Shown here: in pieces, positions 1 to 9,201 of the stretch
How the letters are laid out: each line of letters begins with the position of its first letter
How positions within the stretch are numbered: the stretch's first letter is position 1
Source: JAKJGA01 sp029554345
GTDB taxonomy: Bacteria > Spirochaetota > UBA4802 > JAFGJZ01
Direction of reading: 5' to 3'
NCBI GenBank assembly: GCA_035395685.1
Contig: DAOPBR010000007.1
Span: 8,411 to 72,410 of the forward strand
Length of the DNA stretch: 64,000 nt
The notes under the pieces: model-generated
The model's input: only the letters and a program-made list of their open reading frames with translations
Databases searched by the model: none
What the model was told of the DNA's origin: nothing
Translations under genes and position numbers: made by a program

Positions 1-192
1 CTTCAGTATGCCCATCCTGAAAAAATATTCCACATTCTTTCCAAAAAACTTATCTGCGTTAACATGAAACTCACAAGTCTTATGGACGTTTTAAACAGTT
101 TAAAAGGCGCCGGCGGAGAAGAAATTAATCTAGATGAAACTACAATTCGCGACGCAAGAAAATGCATCGATGAGATGATAAGACTCGGTTGA
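1..192 (+). CDS. nadA: Quinolinate synthase NadA, C-terminal fragment
   Basis: Only the last 63 codons are inside the window; the reading frame is open from base 1 to a TGA at 190-192. The tail contains CVNMKLTSLMDVL followed by an acidic helix and a C-terminal DARKCIDEMIRL. This matches the end of NadA, where a Cys-x-N-M-K motif supplies the third ligand of the [4Fe-4S] cluster. NadA condenses iminoaspartate with dihydroxyacetone phosphate to quinolinate in NAD synthesis, in the cytoplasm. The gene lies upstream of the hydrogenase-maturation operon, but a 112-base gap with its own promoter separates them, so co-transcription is not needed. The identification rests on a short tail. Confidence 0.75.
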   Translation, partial: LQYAHPEKIFHILSKKLICVNMKLTSLMDVLNSLKGAGGEEINLDETTIRDARKCIDEMIRLG

Positions 193-207
193 TGACATTA
201 TAAAATA

Positions 208-240
208 TTGACAATTAAGGCCCCATGCGCTTTAATTGTC
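208..240 (+). promoter_or_regulatory. Promoter of the hydrogenase-maturation operon inside a palindrome
   Basis: TTGACA at 208-213, a 17-base spacer and TTTAAT at 231-236 form a near-consensus sigma-70 promoter about 70 bases before the first gene. The same bases form an inverted repeat: 210-221 pairs with 229-240 (nine perfect outer pairs GACAATTAA/TTAATTGTC, one G-U and two further pairs). No U-run follows, so a regulated promoter/operator is more likely than a nadA terminator, although both readings are possible. Confidence 0.55.
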
Positions 241-304
241 TTATCCGAGGAAATGATGCGTCGTTTCCGAAGATTCACAACACTTCCAATCCGGAGGATT
301 TCTG

Positions 305-577
305 ATGGAGAAGAGAATCGGTTCAGTCGCGATAGTCGTGACTGACAATATCAACATTTCACGCCTCAATTCCGTTTTATCCGAACATGCCGATATAATA
401 ATCGGACGCATGGGAATTCCGCGCAGGGAAAAATCTCTACACATAATTTCACTAATCGTTGAAGGCGATACTGATCAGATAGGCTCACTGACAGGAAAAA
501 TCGGAAGACTCCCCGGAATAGAAGTGAAATCCGTTTTAACGAAATACAAAGAGGATGAAAATGACACAATCAGCTGA
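305..577 (+). CDS. TM1266-family iron-only hydrogenase system regulator
   Basis: A 90-residue protein of the small ACT/NikR-C-like family (prototype TM1266 of Thermotoga) that is typically encoded beside hydE, hydF and hydG. The N-terminus (RIGSVAIVVTD), the central IIIGRMGIPRR and HIISLIVEGDTDQIGSLTGKIG fit the family's beta-alpha-beta-beta-alpha-beta layout. No DNA-binding domain is visible, so its regulatory role is a family label, not something seen here. A strong SD, GGAGG, lies seven bases before the ATG. The end overlaps the start of hydG by 17 bases, implying translational coupling as first gene of the operon. Confidence 0.85.
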   Translation: MEKRIGSVAIVVTDNINISRLNSVLSEHADIIIGRMGIPRREKSLHIISLIVEGDTDQIGSLTGKIGRLPGIEVKSVLTKYKEDENDTIS

Positions 578-1946
578 AAAAAATTTTATCGACAGGGAAA
601 AACTTTACGCCCTTTCGGAAGTAAAATATACAGATTCAGAAATCGACTCTATTTTAAACAAGGCTCTAAAACTCAAGGGAATTTCAGTCGAAGAAGCAGG
701 CAAGCTTATCAATGTAACTGACAGCAGCAACATGACTAAAATCATGAGCGCCGCCGGCAAAGTCAAGGAACTCATCTATGGAAGACGACTCGTTCTCTTC
801 GCTCCTCTTTATGTAGGAAACAAATGTTCAAACAACTGTCTTTACTGTGCATTCAGAAAAGATAATAAAGATATCAAGCGGATTGTTCTTTCTGAAAGTG
901 AAATAATAAAAGAAACTGAACTTCTTCTGAAGGAAGGACACAAACGCGTTCTTCTAATCGGAGGTGAAGCCGGAGAAACCCGGCCTGGCTATTACATCGA
1001 TGCCATGCGTGCGATTTATTCCGCAAAATATGACAAACATACCGTACGCCGCGTTAATGTTGAAATCGCACCGATGGAAGTCGCTGAATTCGAAAAATTT
1101 GCAAAAGAAAAGATCGGAACTTATATCTGCTTCCAGGAAACATATGATGAAGTCGTTTACAAGGAAGTTCATCCTTCAGGCAAAAAGAAAGATTTCAACT
1201 GGCGTCTTTACGTCATGGACCGCGCGCTTCAGGGCGGGCTTAACGATGTTGGAATCGGTGCACTATTCGGTCTCGCGGATTACCGTTTTGAAACCCTTGC
1301 CCTTCTCACTCATGCGAATCATCTCGATGAAACATTCGGAGTCGGCCCTCATACCGTAAGCGTTCCGAGAATAGAACCTGCAACAAATGCTCCTCTCTCT
1401 TATCAGGTTCCTCATCCTGTAAGTGATGAAAATTTCAAGAAAATTGTAGCTGTCATACGGCTCGCGCTTCCTTATACGGGAATCATTTTAAGCACACGTG
1501 AAAACGAAACTATCCGCAAGGATCTATTTCATTACGGTATCAGTCAGATAAGTGCCGGAAGCAGGACTAACCCTGGCGGTTATTCCGACAACAGTTCGGA
1601 AGCACAGTTCTCTCTCGGAGATCACCGCTCGCTTGATGAAGTCATTTCATCATTAATCGATGACGGTTACATTCCTTCATTCTGCACGGGATGCTACAGA
1701 AAAGGACGCGTCGGAAAAGATTTTATGGATATCGCAAAACCGGGACTCATCCACAAATTCTGTATGCCGAACGGTCTTTTTACTTTCAAGGAATATCTTG
1801 AGGATTTTGCTTCAGAAGAGACTAAAACAAAAGGAGAAAAACTTTTAACTAAACTCATCTACGAAATTGAAGATGCCAAGGTAAAGGCGAAATCCGAATC
1901 AGTCATATCACAAATATCAAACGGCGAGAGGGATATTTATCTTTGA
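561..1946 (+). CDS. hydG: [FeFe]-hydrogenase maturase HydG (tyrosine lyase)
   Basis: Radical SAM enzyme that cleaves tyrosine to p-cresol and dehydroglycine and supplies the CO and CN ligands as an Fe(CO)2(CN) synthon for the H-cluster. The radical SAM triad is CSNNCLYC (Cys89, 93, 96 counted from ATG 561). The C-terminal auxiliary-cluster ligands appear as CTGC (Cys375, Cys378) and Cys401 in KFCMPNG, which separates HydG from ThiH. I prefer ATG 561 to ATG 555 because GAGG sits six bases before 561 and abuts 555. The length (461 aa) is normal. Its TGA overlaps the TTG start of hydE. Confidence 0.95.
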   Translation: MTQSAEKNFIDREKLYALSEVKYTDSEIDSILNKALKLKGISVEEAGKLINVTDSSNMTKIMSAAGKVKELIYGRRLVLFAPLYVGNKCSNNCLYCAFRKDNKDIKRIVLSESEIIKETELLLKEGHKRVLLIGGEAGETRPGYYIDAMRAIYSAKYDKHTVRRVNVEIAPMEVAEFEKFAKEKIGTYICFQETYDEVVYKEVHPSGKKKDFNWRLYVMDRALQGGLNDVGIGALFGLADYRFETLALLTHANHLDETFGVGPHTVSVPRIEPATNAPLSYQVPHPVSDENFKKIVAVIRLALPYTGIILSTRENETIRKDLFHYGISQISAGSRTNPGGYSDNSSEAQFSLGDHRSLDEVISSLIDDGYIPSFCTGCYRKGRVGKDFMDIAKPGLIHKFCMPNGLFTFKEYLEDFASEETKTKGEKLLTKLIYEIEDAKVKAKSESVISQISNGERDIYL

Positions 1947-2950
1947 TTAACAATGATAAAAATTACAGAAAACTTTTTCTGGAAGATAAAGAGAGTCTGA
2001 TAAAAGAAGCGGATAACATCTGCCGCAGTATTCACGGTAACCGCGTGTATGTGCGGGGACTTATTGAGTTCTCAAATCACTGCTCGATGAACTGTGATTA
2101 TTGCGGAATACGCCGCGGTAATTCAAATGTTCACCGTTACCGGATGCTGCCCGAAGAGATTATTGAAACTGCCGTGAACGCTTTCAAGCGCGGAATAAAG
2201 ACATTTGTCCTTCAGGGCGGAGAAGACTCTTCTTTTAACGATGATGTTCTCTGCAAGATAATCAGCTCTATCAAAAATCAGACCAGCGGTGAAGCGGCTC
2301 TCACTCTTTCAGTCGGAATCAGACCGCGAGAAAGCTATAAGAAACTCAAAGATGCCGGAGCCGATAGATACCTGATACGCTTTGAAACCTCCGACGAAAT
2401 CATATACGCAAATCTTAAGTCAGGTCAGAAACTCGAAACAAGACTTAACGCGATCCGCACTATAAAAGAACTAGGCTATGAAACAGGTTCGGGATTCATG
2501 GTAAACCTTCCCGGCGAAACGGATGAAACAGTAATCAGAAACTGCGAGCTCTGCCGCGAGCTCGCTCTTGATATGGTTGGAATCGGCCCGTTCATTCCGC
2601 ATCCTGAAACTCCTCTTGCACAGGCTGATAAAAAAGGAATCGAGACTGCGGTAAAAGCAGTGGCACTGACGCGCATTCTTCTGCCATACGCGCATATTCC
2701 GGCAACAACGGCAGCAGCTACAATCGAACCTATGGGACGCGAAATGATGTTTTCAGCGGGCGCAAATGTCGTGATGCCGAACATAACTCCTGAAAAATAT
2801 AAAAAGGATTATCTTTTATATCCTGACAAGATATGCCTTGATGAAGATTACATCAAATGCCTAGGGTGTCTTTCTGGACGTGCTGAATATGCCGGAAAAA
2901 CAATCGACATGTCAATTGCAAGCGCATTGACTAAAACGGATAATCATTGA
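1943..2950 (+). CDS. hydE: [FeFe]-hydrogenase maturase HydE
   Basis: Radical SAM protein of the BioB/HydE family, which acts on the HydG-derived organometallic synthon during assembly of the [2Fe] subcluster. The CX3CX2C motif is CSMNCDYC (Cys47, 51, 54), followed by the family's VLQGGEDSSF and IRFETSDE segments. A C-terminal KCLGC pair may hold an extra cluster, as in some HydE proteins. The apparent start is TTG 1943 in a TTGA overlap with the hydG stop, with AGAGGGA upstream; no ATG exists in frame until much later. At 335 aa it has the usual length. Confidence 0.93.
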   Translation: MINNDKNYRKLFLEDKESLIKEADNICRSIHGNRVYVRGLIEFSNHCSMNCDYCGIRRGNSNVHRYRMLPEEIIETAVNAFKRGIKTFVLQGGEDSSFNDDVLCKIISSIKNQTSGEAALTLSVGIRPRESYKKLKDAGADRYLIRFETSDEIIYANLKSGQKLETRLNAIRTIKELGYETGSGFMVNLPGETDETVIRNCELCRELALDMVGIGPFIPHPETPLAQADKKGIETAVKAVALTRILLPYAHIPATTAAATIEPMGREMMFSAGANVVMPNITPEKYKKDYLLYPDKICLDEDYIKCLGCLSGRAEYAGKTIDMSIASALTKTDNH

Positions 2951-4284
2951 TGAAGTACTACTCGCATGAAACGGAAAAAGCGGCGGCTAATTTCGGTATC
3001 GGTTTAACTGATCCGGTTTTAATCAAGTCATATGCTAAGGTCAAACATGCCTCGCTTTCAGCCGTGCAAAAATGCGAAAAAAGATTTTCGGCTGATGAAT
3101 TTTCTTCACTAACTGAAGCTATACTGGAAATTGAATCTGGAATGATGGATGATTCATTTATTCTTGCGCTCGAACAAGGCGGCGCCGGGACAAGCATCAA
3201 CATGAACATCAACGAAGTCATCGCTTCCCGCGCATCAGAAATTCTTCTGCAAAAATATAATACCGAAAAAACATTTCATTACATCGACGACATCAACAGA
3301 TTCCAGTCAACAAACGACACCTTCCCTACAGCAGTAACGATTGCCGTCCTCGAAAAACTTACGAACATGGAAAGCAAAGTAATTTCATTTCAGCATGCGC
3401 TTAAAGATTTTGAAAACAAGTATCATGACGTATTATTGACCGGAAGAACAGAACTCCAAAATGCGCTTCCTGTATTTCTTTCTCAAATCACTGCTTCGTG
3501 GACGGGACCGATCGAACGCGACAGATGGAGAATACACAAGCTGAAAGAACGCTTGCGGACTGTTCCGCTCGGCGGAACCGCAATCGGCACGAGTTTTCCT
3601 GCGACCCGTGATTATATCTTTGAAGCAGAAAAATATCTGCGCGAATATACAGGACTCAATCTTTCAAGAAGCCAGAACTTTTCAGATGACATATCAAATC
3701 ATGATAAATTCGCCGAGTGCGCTTCCGTTATTAAAATTACCGCACAGAATGTTTACAGAATTTGCACAGATATATCGCTTTATACATCATCATTATGCGG
3801 TGAGATGATTCATCCCGAACTTCAGTTCGGTTCGACTATAATGGCTGCGAAAACAAATCCCGTAATCTGCGAATACGCATCCGGACTTGCGATAGATATT
3901 GAATTTGAATGCGACAAAGTTTCACGCTATTCAGAGCTTTCGGTTTTTCAGCTGAATGCATATCTGCCTTTCATTTATTCATCGCTTTCTAATGCTTTTG
4001 AAAAATCATCGAATGCTCTAACAGCACTCTCAGAAAAACTTCTTCCGAAACTCGAGATCAACAGAGAAAGAACCGGAGAAAACCTTTATTCGTCGGGAAT
4101 AATGCTGAACCTCTTTCTTCCGTACACGGGATATGACAGAATAAAAGAACTCTATCATAAAGCAAAAAAAGCAAAGATAATAAATAGAGATTCTCTCATC
4201 GATTTTCTAAAAAAAGAAGGTATTGATGAAACAATAATAAATGAAGCTCTGAATCCGAATAATTTTACAACTGCCAGGAAATAA
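2950..4284 (+). CDS. Aspartase/fumarase-superfamily lyase in the hydrogenase operon
   Basis: Member of the aspartate ammonia-lyase/fumarase class II superfamily, 444 aa. It has the substrate-binding QGGAGTSINMNINEV segment, the NDTFPTA motif (usually T/S-N-D) and the mobile catalytic loop as GSTIMAAKTNPV. That loop normally reads GSSxMPxKxNP, so the first Ser, Met, Lys and Asn-Pro are kept while the second Ser and the Pro are changed. Aspartase-like genes recur in hyd maturation clusters. Ammonia release from aspartate could supply the bridgehead nitrogen of the azadithiolate ligand; that link is my inference. Start ATG 2950 overlaps the hydE stop by one base (TGATG). Aspartate has not been shown to be the substrate. 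Confidence 0.8.
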   Translation: MKYYSHETEKAAANFGIGLTDPVLIKSYAKVKHASLSAVQKCEKRFSADEFSSLTEAILEIESGMMDDSFILALEQGGAGTSINMNINEVIASRASEILLQKYNTEKTFHYIDDINRFQSTNDTFPTAVTIAVLEKLTNMESKVISFQHALKDFENKYHDVLLTGRTELQNALPVFLSQITASWTGPIERDRWRIHKLKERLRTVPLGGTAIGTSFPATRDYIFEAEKYLREYTGLNLSRSQNFSDDISNHDKFAECASVIKITAQNVYRICTDISLYTSSLCGEMIHPELQFGSTIMAAKTNPVICEYASGLAIDIEFECDKVSRYSELSVFQLNAYLPFIYSSLSNAFEKSSNALTALSEKLLPKLEINRERTGENLYSSGIMLNLFLPYTGYDRIKELYHKAKKAKIINRDSLIDFLKKEGIDETIINEALNPNNFTTARK

Positions 4285-4287
4285 TAA

Positions 4288-5505
4288 ATGAACACACCTT
4301 CATCGGAACTTGTAAAAATTGTCATCGCCGGAATTGTGAATGCCGGAAAATCATCGCTCATAAACAGCATCTTTGAACGCGAAATTTCAATCGTAGCCCC
4401 GGTTGAAGGAACTACAACAGACGCCGTAACAAAACGCATAGAGCTCGCCGAAGCTGGCCCAGTAACAATAGTGGATACTGCAGGTCTTGATGATAAAACC
4501 GAGTTAGGATCTCTCCGCATAAAGAAAACACTTCATGAAATCGAAACTGGCGACATCATCATACTCGCGACTCCTCTGAATAAAGCCCCTACAACAACTG
4601 AAGATGAAATTTTATTAAATGCCGAAAGACAAAACAAACAAGTAATAATATGCGCAACATTCTCTGACTTAACTCATAATGAATCAAAAATAAAATGGCT
4701 TTCCGGAAAAAATCACATTAAAACAGATAATAAAGATAATTCTACAGCAGCCGGGATTAGAAAGAAACTAATCACTGCCGCCCAGAAAGCGGAAAAAGAA
4801 ATAACACCGCTCGAAGGAATTGTCCGTGAAAATGACCATATACTTCTTGCCGTTCCGCTGGATCTAGCAGCTCCTAAAGGCAGACTCATTCTTCCTCAGG
4901 TTGAAACTATTCGCGATGCGCTTGACAGGGACTGTACAGTCAGCATCGCAAAAGACCGCGAACTCAGACAGATGTACGAGAATCTTGTCAACAAACCCGA
5001 TCTCGTAATAACTGACAGCCAGACTTTCAGCAAAACTGCGGCAGATATTGATGCAAATCAAAAACTGACTTCATTTTCAATTCTATTTGCAAGAAAAAAA
5101 GGAGATCTTTCTCAATACCTGAAAGGCTTAGCAGCAATAACAAAAATTCAACCCAACTCAAAAGTAATGATCGTTGAATCATGTTCGCATCATAAACAAC
5201 CGGATGATATCGGCACGGTGAAAATTCCCCGGCTTTTCAGACAAATGATACAGTCCGACACCGAATTCATATTTACTCACGGACTTAAGGAATCTGATGA
5301 TTACACGGGGATTACGGCTGCAATAATCTGCGGAGGATGCATGCAGACAAGAAGACAGATGCTTTCGCATCTCAGACGTCTTGAAGAAAATAACATACCA
5401 GTTACAAACTACGGCATTTTTCTTGCATATGTAAACGGACTTCTTCCGAGAGCAATCGAAGTTTTTTCTGATGAATACGAACTATATATGGAAACTATGA
5501 AATAA
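4288..5505 (+). CDS. hydF: [FeFe]-hydrogenase maturation GTPase HydF
   Basis: Scaffold/carrier GTPase that delivers the completed [2Fe] subcluster to apo-hydrogenase. The N-terminal Era-like GTPase domain has P-loop GIVNAGKS (Gly15-Ser22), switch II DTAGLDD and the G2 threonines in EGTTTDAV. A dimerisation segment follows, and the C-terminal cluster domain holds the three conserved cysteines: Cys299 in SCSHH and Cys348/Cys351 in CGGC. AGGAA lies seven bases before the ATG and only three bases separate it from the lyase stop. It ends one base before the convergent kinase gene, with no terminator between them. At 405 aa the length is normal. Confidence 0.95.
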   Translation: MNTPSSELVKIVIAGIVNAGKSSLINSIFEREISIVAPVEGTTTDAVTKRIELAEAGPVTIVDTAGLDDKTELGSLRIKKTLHEIETGDIIILATPLNKAPTTTEDEILLNAERQNKQVIICATFSDLTHNESKIKWLSGKNHIKTDNKDNSTAAGIRKKLITAAQKAEKEITPLEGIVRENDHILLAVPLDLAAPKGRLILPQVETIRDALDRDCTVSIAKDRELRQMYENLVNKPDLVITDSQTFSKTAADIDANQKLTSFSILFARKKGDLSQYLKGLAAITKIQPNSKVMIVESCSHHKQPDDIGTVKIPRLFRQMIQSDTEFIFTHGLKESDDYTGITAAIICGGCMQTRRQMLSHLRRLEENNIPVTNYGIFLAYVNGLLPRAIEVFSDEYELYMETMK

Positions 5506-7596
5506 TTATAATTCAAACCTGATGATATAACCGAAACCGTTGTCTTGAATAACTTCAAGACTGCCGCGTATCTGTTCAGTAAGACTCTTTATCAGCTTCA
5601 TGCCGAGTGTCGAGGTTGAATCAAAAACAACATCACCCGGAATACCTTTTCCGTTATCCCGAATCATTACAGTAATTTCTTTGCCGTTTCTTTTCATTGA
5701 AATATCTATTTTACCCTTAGAATCAGGTTCAAACGCATGCTTGACGGAGTTTTGAAGAATTTCATTTATTAGAAGCGATAAAGGCACAGCCTTATCTATC
5801 GATGCAACAATAGGATCAGCATCAACCGAAAATTCTATCATTGATGAATCCGCGACTCCGGATCTGGATATTTCAAATACCAGAGATTTTATATATTCGT
5901 CATATTTTATTTCAGCGAGAGAATCCTCTCTGTAAAGTTTTTCATGAACAAGAGCCATTGTAAAAATTCTATTGATGCTCGAAGATAAAACCTCTTTTGT
6001 AAATGCGTCAGGACAAAGACGCATTTTATGATTAAGAAGACTGATTATTATCTGAAAATTATTTTTTACCCGATGATGAATTTCTTTAAGATATGTTTCT
6101 TTTTCATTGAGCGTTTGCCGGATATTTTCTTCCATGCGTTTTTTTATTATTATATCAAGCATTCCAGAAATAAAAAGATGAAACTGTCTTGAATCCGTCG
6201 AATCATATTCATGTTTCTTGTTACAGACTATCGCCTTACCGTATATATGATCACCTGATATCAATGAAACGGTCATTGCCCGGTCTATCTTTATCTTCCG
6301 GTCAGGAATCTCAAGTTCGGTTTTTGCCCTGTTATTGATACTGATTCCGAATGTCGGATCACCAAAAATCTTTTCCGTAGATATGCGCAGATTATTAAAC
6401 TGATCCGCATCAAGCTGAAAACAAACTCCGTTTCTGGTACAGATTTTATCGTGCCCTTCAAATTCCTTCTCGTCAAAAAATATCATTCCTATTTCGCTTC
6501 CGGTCAAAGAAAGAATTTCATTCATCGAAGCAGAAATTATTTCATCATAACCGTTAAAATGCTTCATACTGAGATTATACAGAGAATTTAATCTGTCTTC
6601 ATTCAACCGCAAAAGGCGTTCTGATTTTTCCGAAATACTCGCATCGTGAACAATAAAATATATCTGCGTTTTTCCTTCATTATCAAAAGGTATGGGATAA
6701 ATTTCAACCGCACATAAAGACCCATCATATTTTCTGTGTCTTGCAGTATAATAACTGCACTCCCCTTGAATTATTGACTTAAGACGTTTTGCAATTATTT
6801 CGAGATCATCTGATTCAATATCAGATATGTAACGCGAATCTTTTCTAAAAAGAAGGGAGCCGTAAAACTCCATTGCCGATTTGTTGTTTTCGATAATTTC
6901 ACCGCTTTCATAATCGAGCAGAAATTTTACCGCGTTTCCTGATTCAAATATTTTTCTGTATTTATCTTCACTCTTTTCAACCTTTTCACGCATCTTTTGA
7001 TAATAAATGATCATCATACCCAATGCTATAAACAAATTCAAAAGACCGATTATTCCGTATTTTACAGAAAGTAAATTGATAGAATCACCGAAAATCATAA
7101 AATCTGACTTGATTACAGCCAGAATTAAAAACGATACGCCAACTATATAGCGAGCCGGCGATGACTCATCCATGTATGAGATATACATTATCCCGATTCC
7201 TGCATATACTGCTGAAAGAAAAATAAAACCAGGAGAAGGAACGGATGAAGAATGGTTGGAAAATAAAAATGTAGAAACAATCATCCAAAGAATTATTATA
7301 AAAACCATGAGCCTTGCTGCTCTTGGCAGACTGCATTTAAGGAAGGAAAGAACACCTTCTGCAAGAAAATATGCGCTTAAAATAAGAAAAACCGATTCAA
7401 GTGATCCTAAAATACTTAATCCGAATCCCCACAAATTTAAAGCAGCAAATACTAGATTTACAAGATATAAGAACCATGATATTACCCAGAATTTAAGATA
7501 ATCCTGTCTGTCTGAAAAATAGACATAAAGATAGAGACAGAATACCGCAAAGGTATTCACTGCAGTGAAAGTAAGGGATTGCATTAATAAATTCAT
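5506..7596 (-). CDS. Membrane sensor histidine kinase (PAS, GAF-like, HisKA_2)
   Basis: A 696-residue sensor kinase. Residues 1-200 are strongly hydrophobic with about seven membrane segments. A PAS domain follows (about 210-335, with IYFIVHDASISEKSERLL at its end) and then a GAF-like region (about 350-490). The kinase core is of the HisKA_2/LytS-like type: the H-box is EIHHRVKNNFQ with His507/His508, followed by an ATPase domain with N-box NEILQNSVKHAF, G1 DNGKGIPGD and G2 STLGMKLIKSL. No response regulator gene is adjacent, so the partner is unknown. Transcription probably starts from the promoter at 7648-7675. Confidence 0.88.
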   Translation of the reverse strand: MNLLMQSLTFTAVNTFAVFCLYLYVYFSDRQDYLKFWVISWFLYLVNLVFAALNLWGFGLSILGSLESVFLILSAYFLAEGVLSFLKCSLPRAARLMVFIIILWMIVSTFLFSNHSSSVPSPGFIFLSAVYAGIGIMYISYMDESSPARYIVGVSFLILAVIKSDFMIFGDSINLLSVKYGIIGLLNLFIALGMMIIYYQKMREKVEKSEDKYRKIFESGNAVKFLLDYESGEIIENNKSAMEFYGSLLFRKDSRYISDIESDDLEIIAKRLKSIIQGECSYYTARHRKYDGSLCAVEIYPIPFDNEGKTQIYFIVHDASISEKSERLLRLNEDRLNSLYNLSMKHFNGYDEIISASMNEILSLTGSEIGMIFFDEKEFEGHDKICTRNGVCFQLDADQFNNLRISTEKIFGDPTFGISINNRAKTELEIPDRKIKIDRAMTVSLISGDHIYGKAIVCNKKHEYDSTDSRQFHLFISGMLDIIIKKRMEENIRQTLNEKETYLKEIHHRVKNNFQIIISLLNHKMRLCPDAFTKEVLSSSINRIFTMALVHEKLYREDSLAEIKYDEYIKSLVFEISRSGVADSSMIEFSVDADPIVASIDKAVPLSLLINEILQNSVKHAFEPDSKGKIDISMKRNGKEITVMIRDNGKGIPGDVVFDSTSTLGMKLIKSLTEQIRGSLEVIQDNGFGYIIRFEL

Positions 7597-7647
7597 ATTC
7601 TATCCTGTATTTAAAACAGAAAAAATAGGCAATGAGCCTGTAGGTAA

Positions 7648-7675
7648 ATTATACACGCTTAATTTAATAATGCAA
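7648..7675 (-). promoter_or_regulatory. Sigma-70 promoter of the sensor kinase gene
   Basis: Read on the minus strand: TTGCAT (7670-7675), a 16-base spacer, then a perfect TATAAT (7648-7653). It sits between the end of apgM and the kinase start at 7596, which has AGGA six bases upstream of its ATG. Confidence 0.6.
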
Positions 7676-7690
7676 GAATCATTTTGATGC

Positions 7691-8911
7691 TTAGAGAGTA
7701 TTCCGAATCATCGCTTCAACGATAACAGAAGCATCATCGAAATATAAGCCTGTTGATGCGGAATTCTTTTCAGAAAAAGAATCAACGGTTTTAAATTTTT
7801 CTGATCCCGAAATTCCTTTAGAAGAATAAATAAGGAAAGGCACCGGTTCAGGAGTATGAGTCCTGACTTTAAGGGGGGTTGAATGATCCGGCATTATGAT
7901 AATTGAATAATCAGTAAACTCTGAAGATAAAGCTTCATAAACAGGACCAACTATCAATGAATCGATGTCCTGAATTGATTTAAGTTTGTGCTCAGAGTTT
8001 CCTTCATGACCTGATTCATCAGGTGATTCCAGATGAATAAAAGCTATATCGCTGCCGCTTCTTAGAGCTTCAAGAGCCGCATCAGCTTTTCCTTTATAAT
8101 TAGTATCAATATATCCTGTTGCGCCTTCGACCTTAACCGGATCAAGACCGACTGCCCTTCCTATTCCATTGATAAGATCAACTGCAGAAATAGTCACGCC
8201 CTTAAGAGAAAATCTGTCCGAATATTTTGTTAAAGCGGGTTTTCTTCCGCCGCCCCATATCCAGAAAGAAACAGGATCACCCTTATATTTCTTCATAGCT
8301 TCTTTAACAACAGAAGAAGCAATAACCGATTCGGATTTCTTCATCAAAGAAAGTATTTCCTCCGAACCGCTTCCGGACGGAAGAAATGAAGAAATATCTT
8401 TTCCCTGAATATCATGAGGAGGAGTCGCTGTTGTAATATCCTTGTATGGATAATTTCTCCAAATGAAAATATTCCGGTAAGATACACCTGTATAAAATTC
8501 AAAATCAGAATTACAGTTTTGGCGGTTAAATTCATCAATAATAACAGAAGAAAGGGCGGTATCAATATGATCAGCGCAAAAATCCTTCATACAGCCGTTT
8601 TCAAGCGTAAGTATATTACATCTGAAAGCTGCGTCTTTTTCACCAAGTTCAAGACCCAGATTGATAGCCTCAAGAGGCGCTCTCCCTGTAAAAAATTTTC
8701 GCGGATTATATCCGAATATTGAAAGATTCGCAATATCACTTCCGGGAGTCATACCGTCGGGAACAGTTTTAGCGAGTCCGCTCGAACCCATAGCTGCAAG
8801 CTTGTCCATATTTGGAGTTGCAGCGTATTCAAGAACAGTTTTTCCGCCGAATTCTTCCATCGGAAAATCACTCATTCCATCGCATATTATTACAACATAT
8901 TTGGAAGACAT
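7691..8911 (-). CDS. apgM: Cofactor-independent phosphoglycerate mutase (ApgM type)
   Basis: Alkaline-phosphatase-superfamily enzyme interconverting 3- and 2-phosphoglycerate in glycolysis/gluconeogenesis. The N-terminal IICDGMSDFP carries the first metal-binding Asp. TPGSDIANLSIFGY contains the nucleophilic Ser of the archaeal-type family (COG3635). FIHLESPDESGHEGN and MPDHSTPLKVRTHTPEPVPF supply the remaining metal ligands. At 406 aa it matches ApgM and not the longer GpmI. Its ATG shares one base with the stop of the small upstream gene (TAATG), so the two are probably translated together. Confidence 0.93.
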   Translation of the reverse strand: MSSKYVVIICDGMSDFPMEEFGGKTVLEYAATPNMDKLAAMGSSGLAKTVPDGMTPGSDIANLSIFGYNPRKFFTGRAPLEAINLGLELGEKDAAFRCNILTLENGCMKDFCADHIDTALSSVIIDEFNRQNCNSDFEFYTGVSYRNIFIWRNYPYKDITTATPPHDIQGKDISSFLPSGSGSEEILSLMKKSESVIASSVVKEAMKKYKGDPVSFWIWGGGRKPALTKYSDRFSLKGVTISAVDLINGIGRAVGLDPVKVEGATGYIDTNYKGKADAALEALRSGSDIAFIHLESPDESGHEGNSEHKLKSIQDIDSLIVGPVYEALSSEFTDYSIIIMPDHSTPLKVRTHTPEPVPFLIYSSKGISGSEKFKTVDSFSEKNSASTGLYFDDASVIVEAMIRNTL

Positions 8912-9201
8912 TACTTAACTTTTCTCTTTGCCATAAATACGTAATGACGGATATATGGCTGAAGTCCTTCGTGATAATGAGATAAATCAATGTTTTGGTG
9001 ATGCTTTATAATGCCGTCAACTTCCGATTTTGTAAAATCCTCATCGGAAGAATCTATTAATATTTTAAAGCGCTTAACGACTTCTTTATCAACAGCGTCG
9101 TGGGTGAGCTTATTCATCACAGAATAAAGCTTTAGAAGATTTGTTTTCTTCTTTATTCTGTTTTTTTTCATGGTCTTTTTTACAGTAGTAGTTGTCGACA
9201 T
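8911..9201 (-). CDS. Small basic protein of unknown function upstream of apgM
   Basis: A 96-residue protein with no domain I recognise. The N-terminal 25 residues are lysine/threonine-rich (KKTMKKNRIKKKT). The rest looks helical, with a pattern like an EF-hand-free regulatory helix pair (DKEVVKRFKILIDSSDEDFTKSEVDGIIKHH). An ATG exists at 9216, but GGAG lies nine bases and AGGAG two bases before ATG 9201, so I prefer 9201. It is translationally coupled to apgM by a one-base stop/start overlap. Confidence 0.6.
   Translation of the reverse strand: MSTTTTVKKTMKKNRIKKKTNLLKLYSVMNKLTHDAVDKEVVKRFKILIDSSDEDFTKSEVDGIIKHHQNIDLSHYHEGLQPYIRHYVFMAKRKVK

Noticed and set aside
210..240. Reading the hairpin after nadA as a rho-independent terminator
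   Set aside because: No U-run follows and its arms coincide with a near-consensus promoter, so I annotate a promoter/operator; termination remains a minor alternative.
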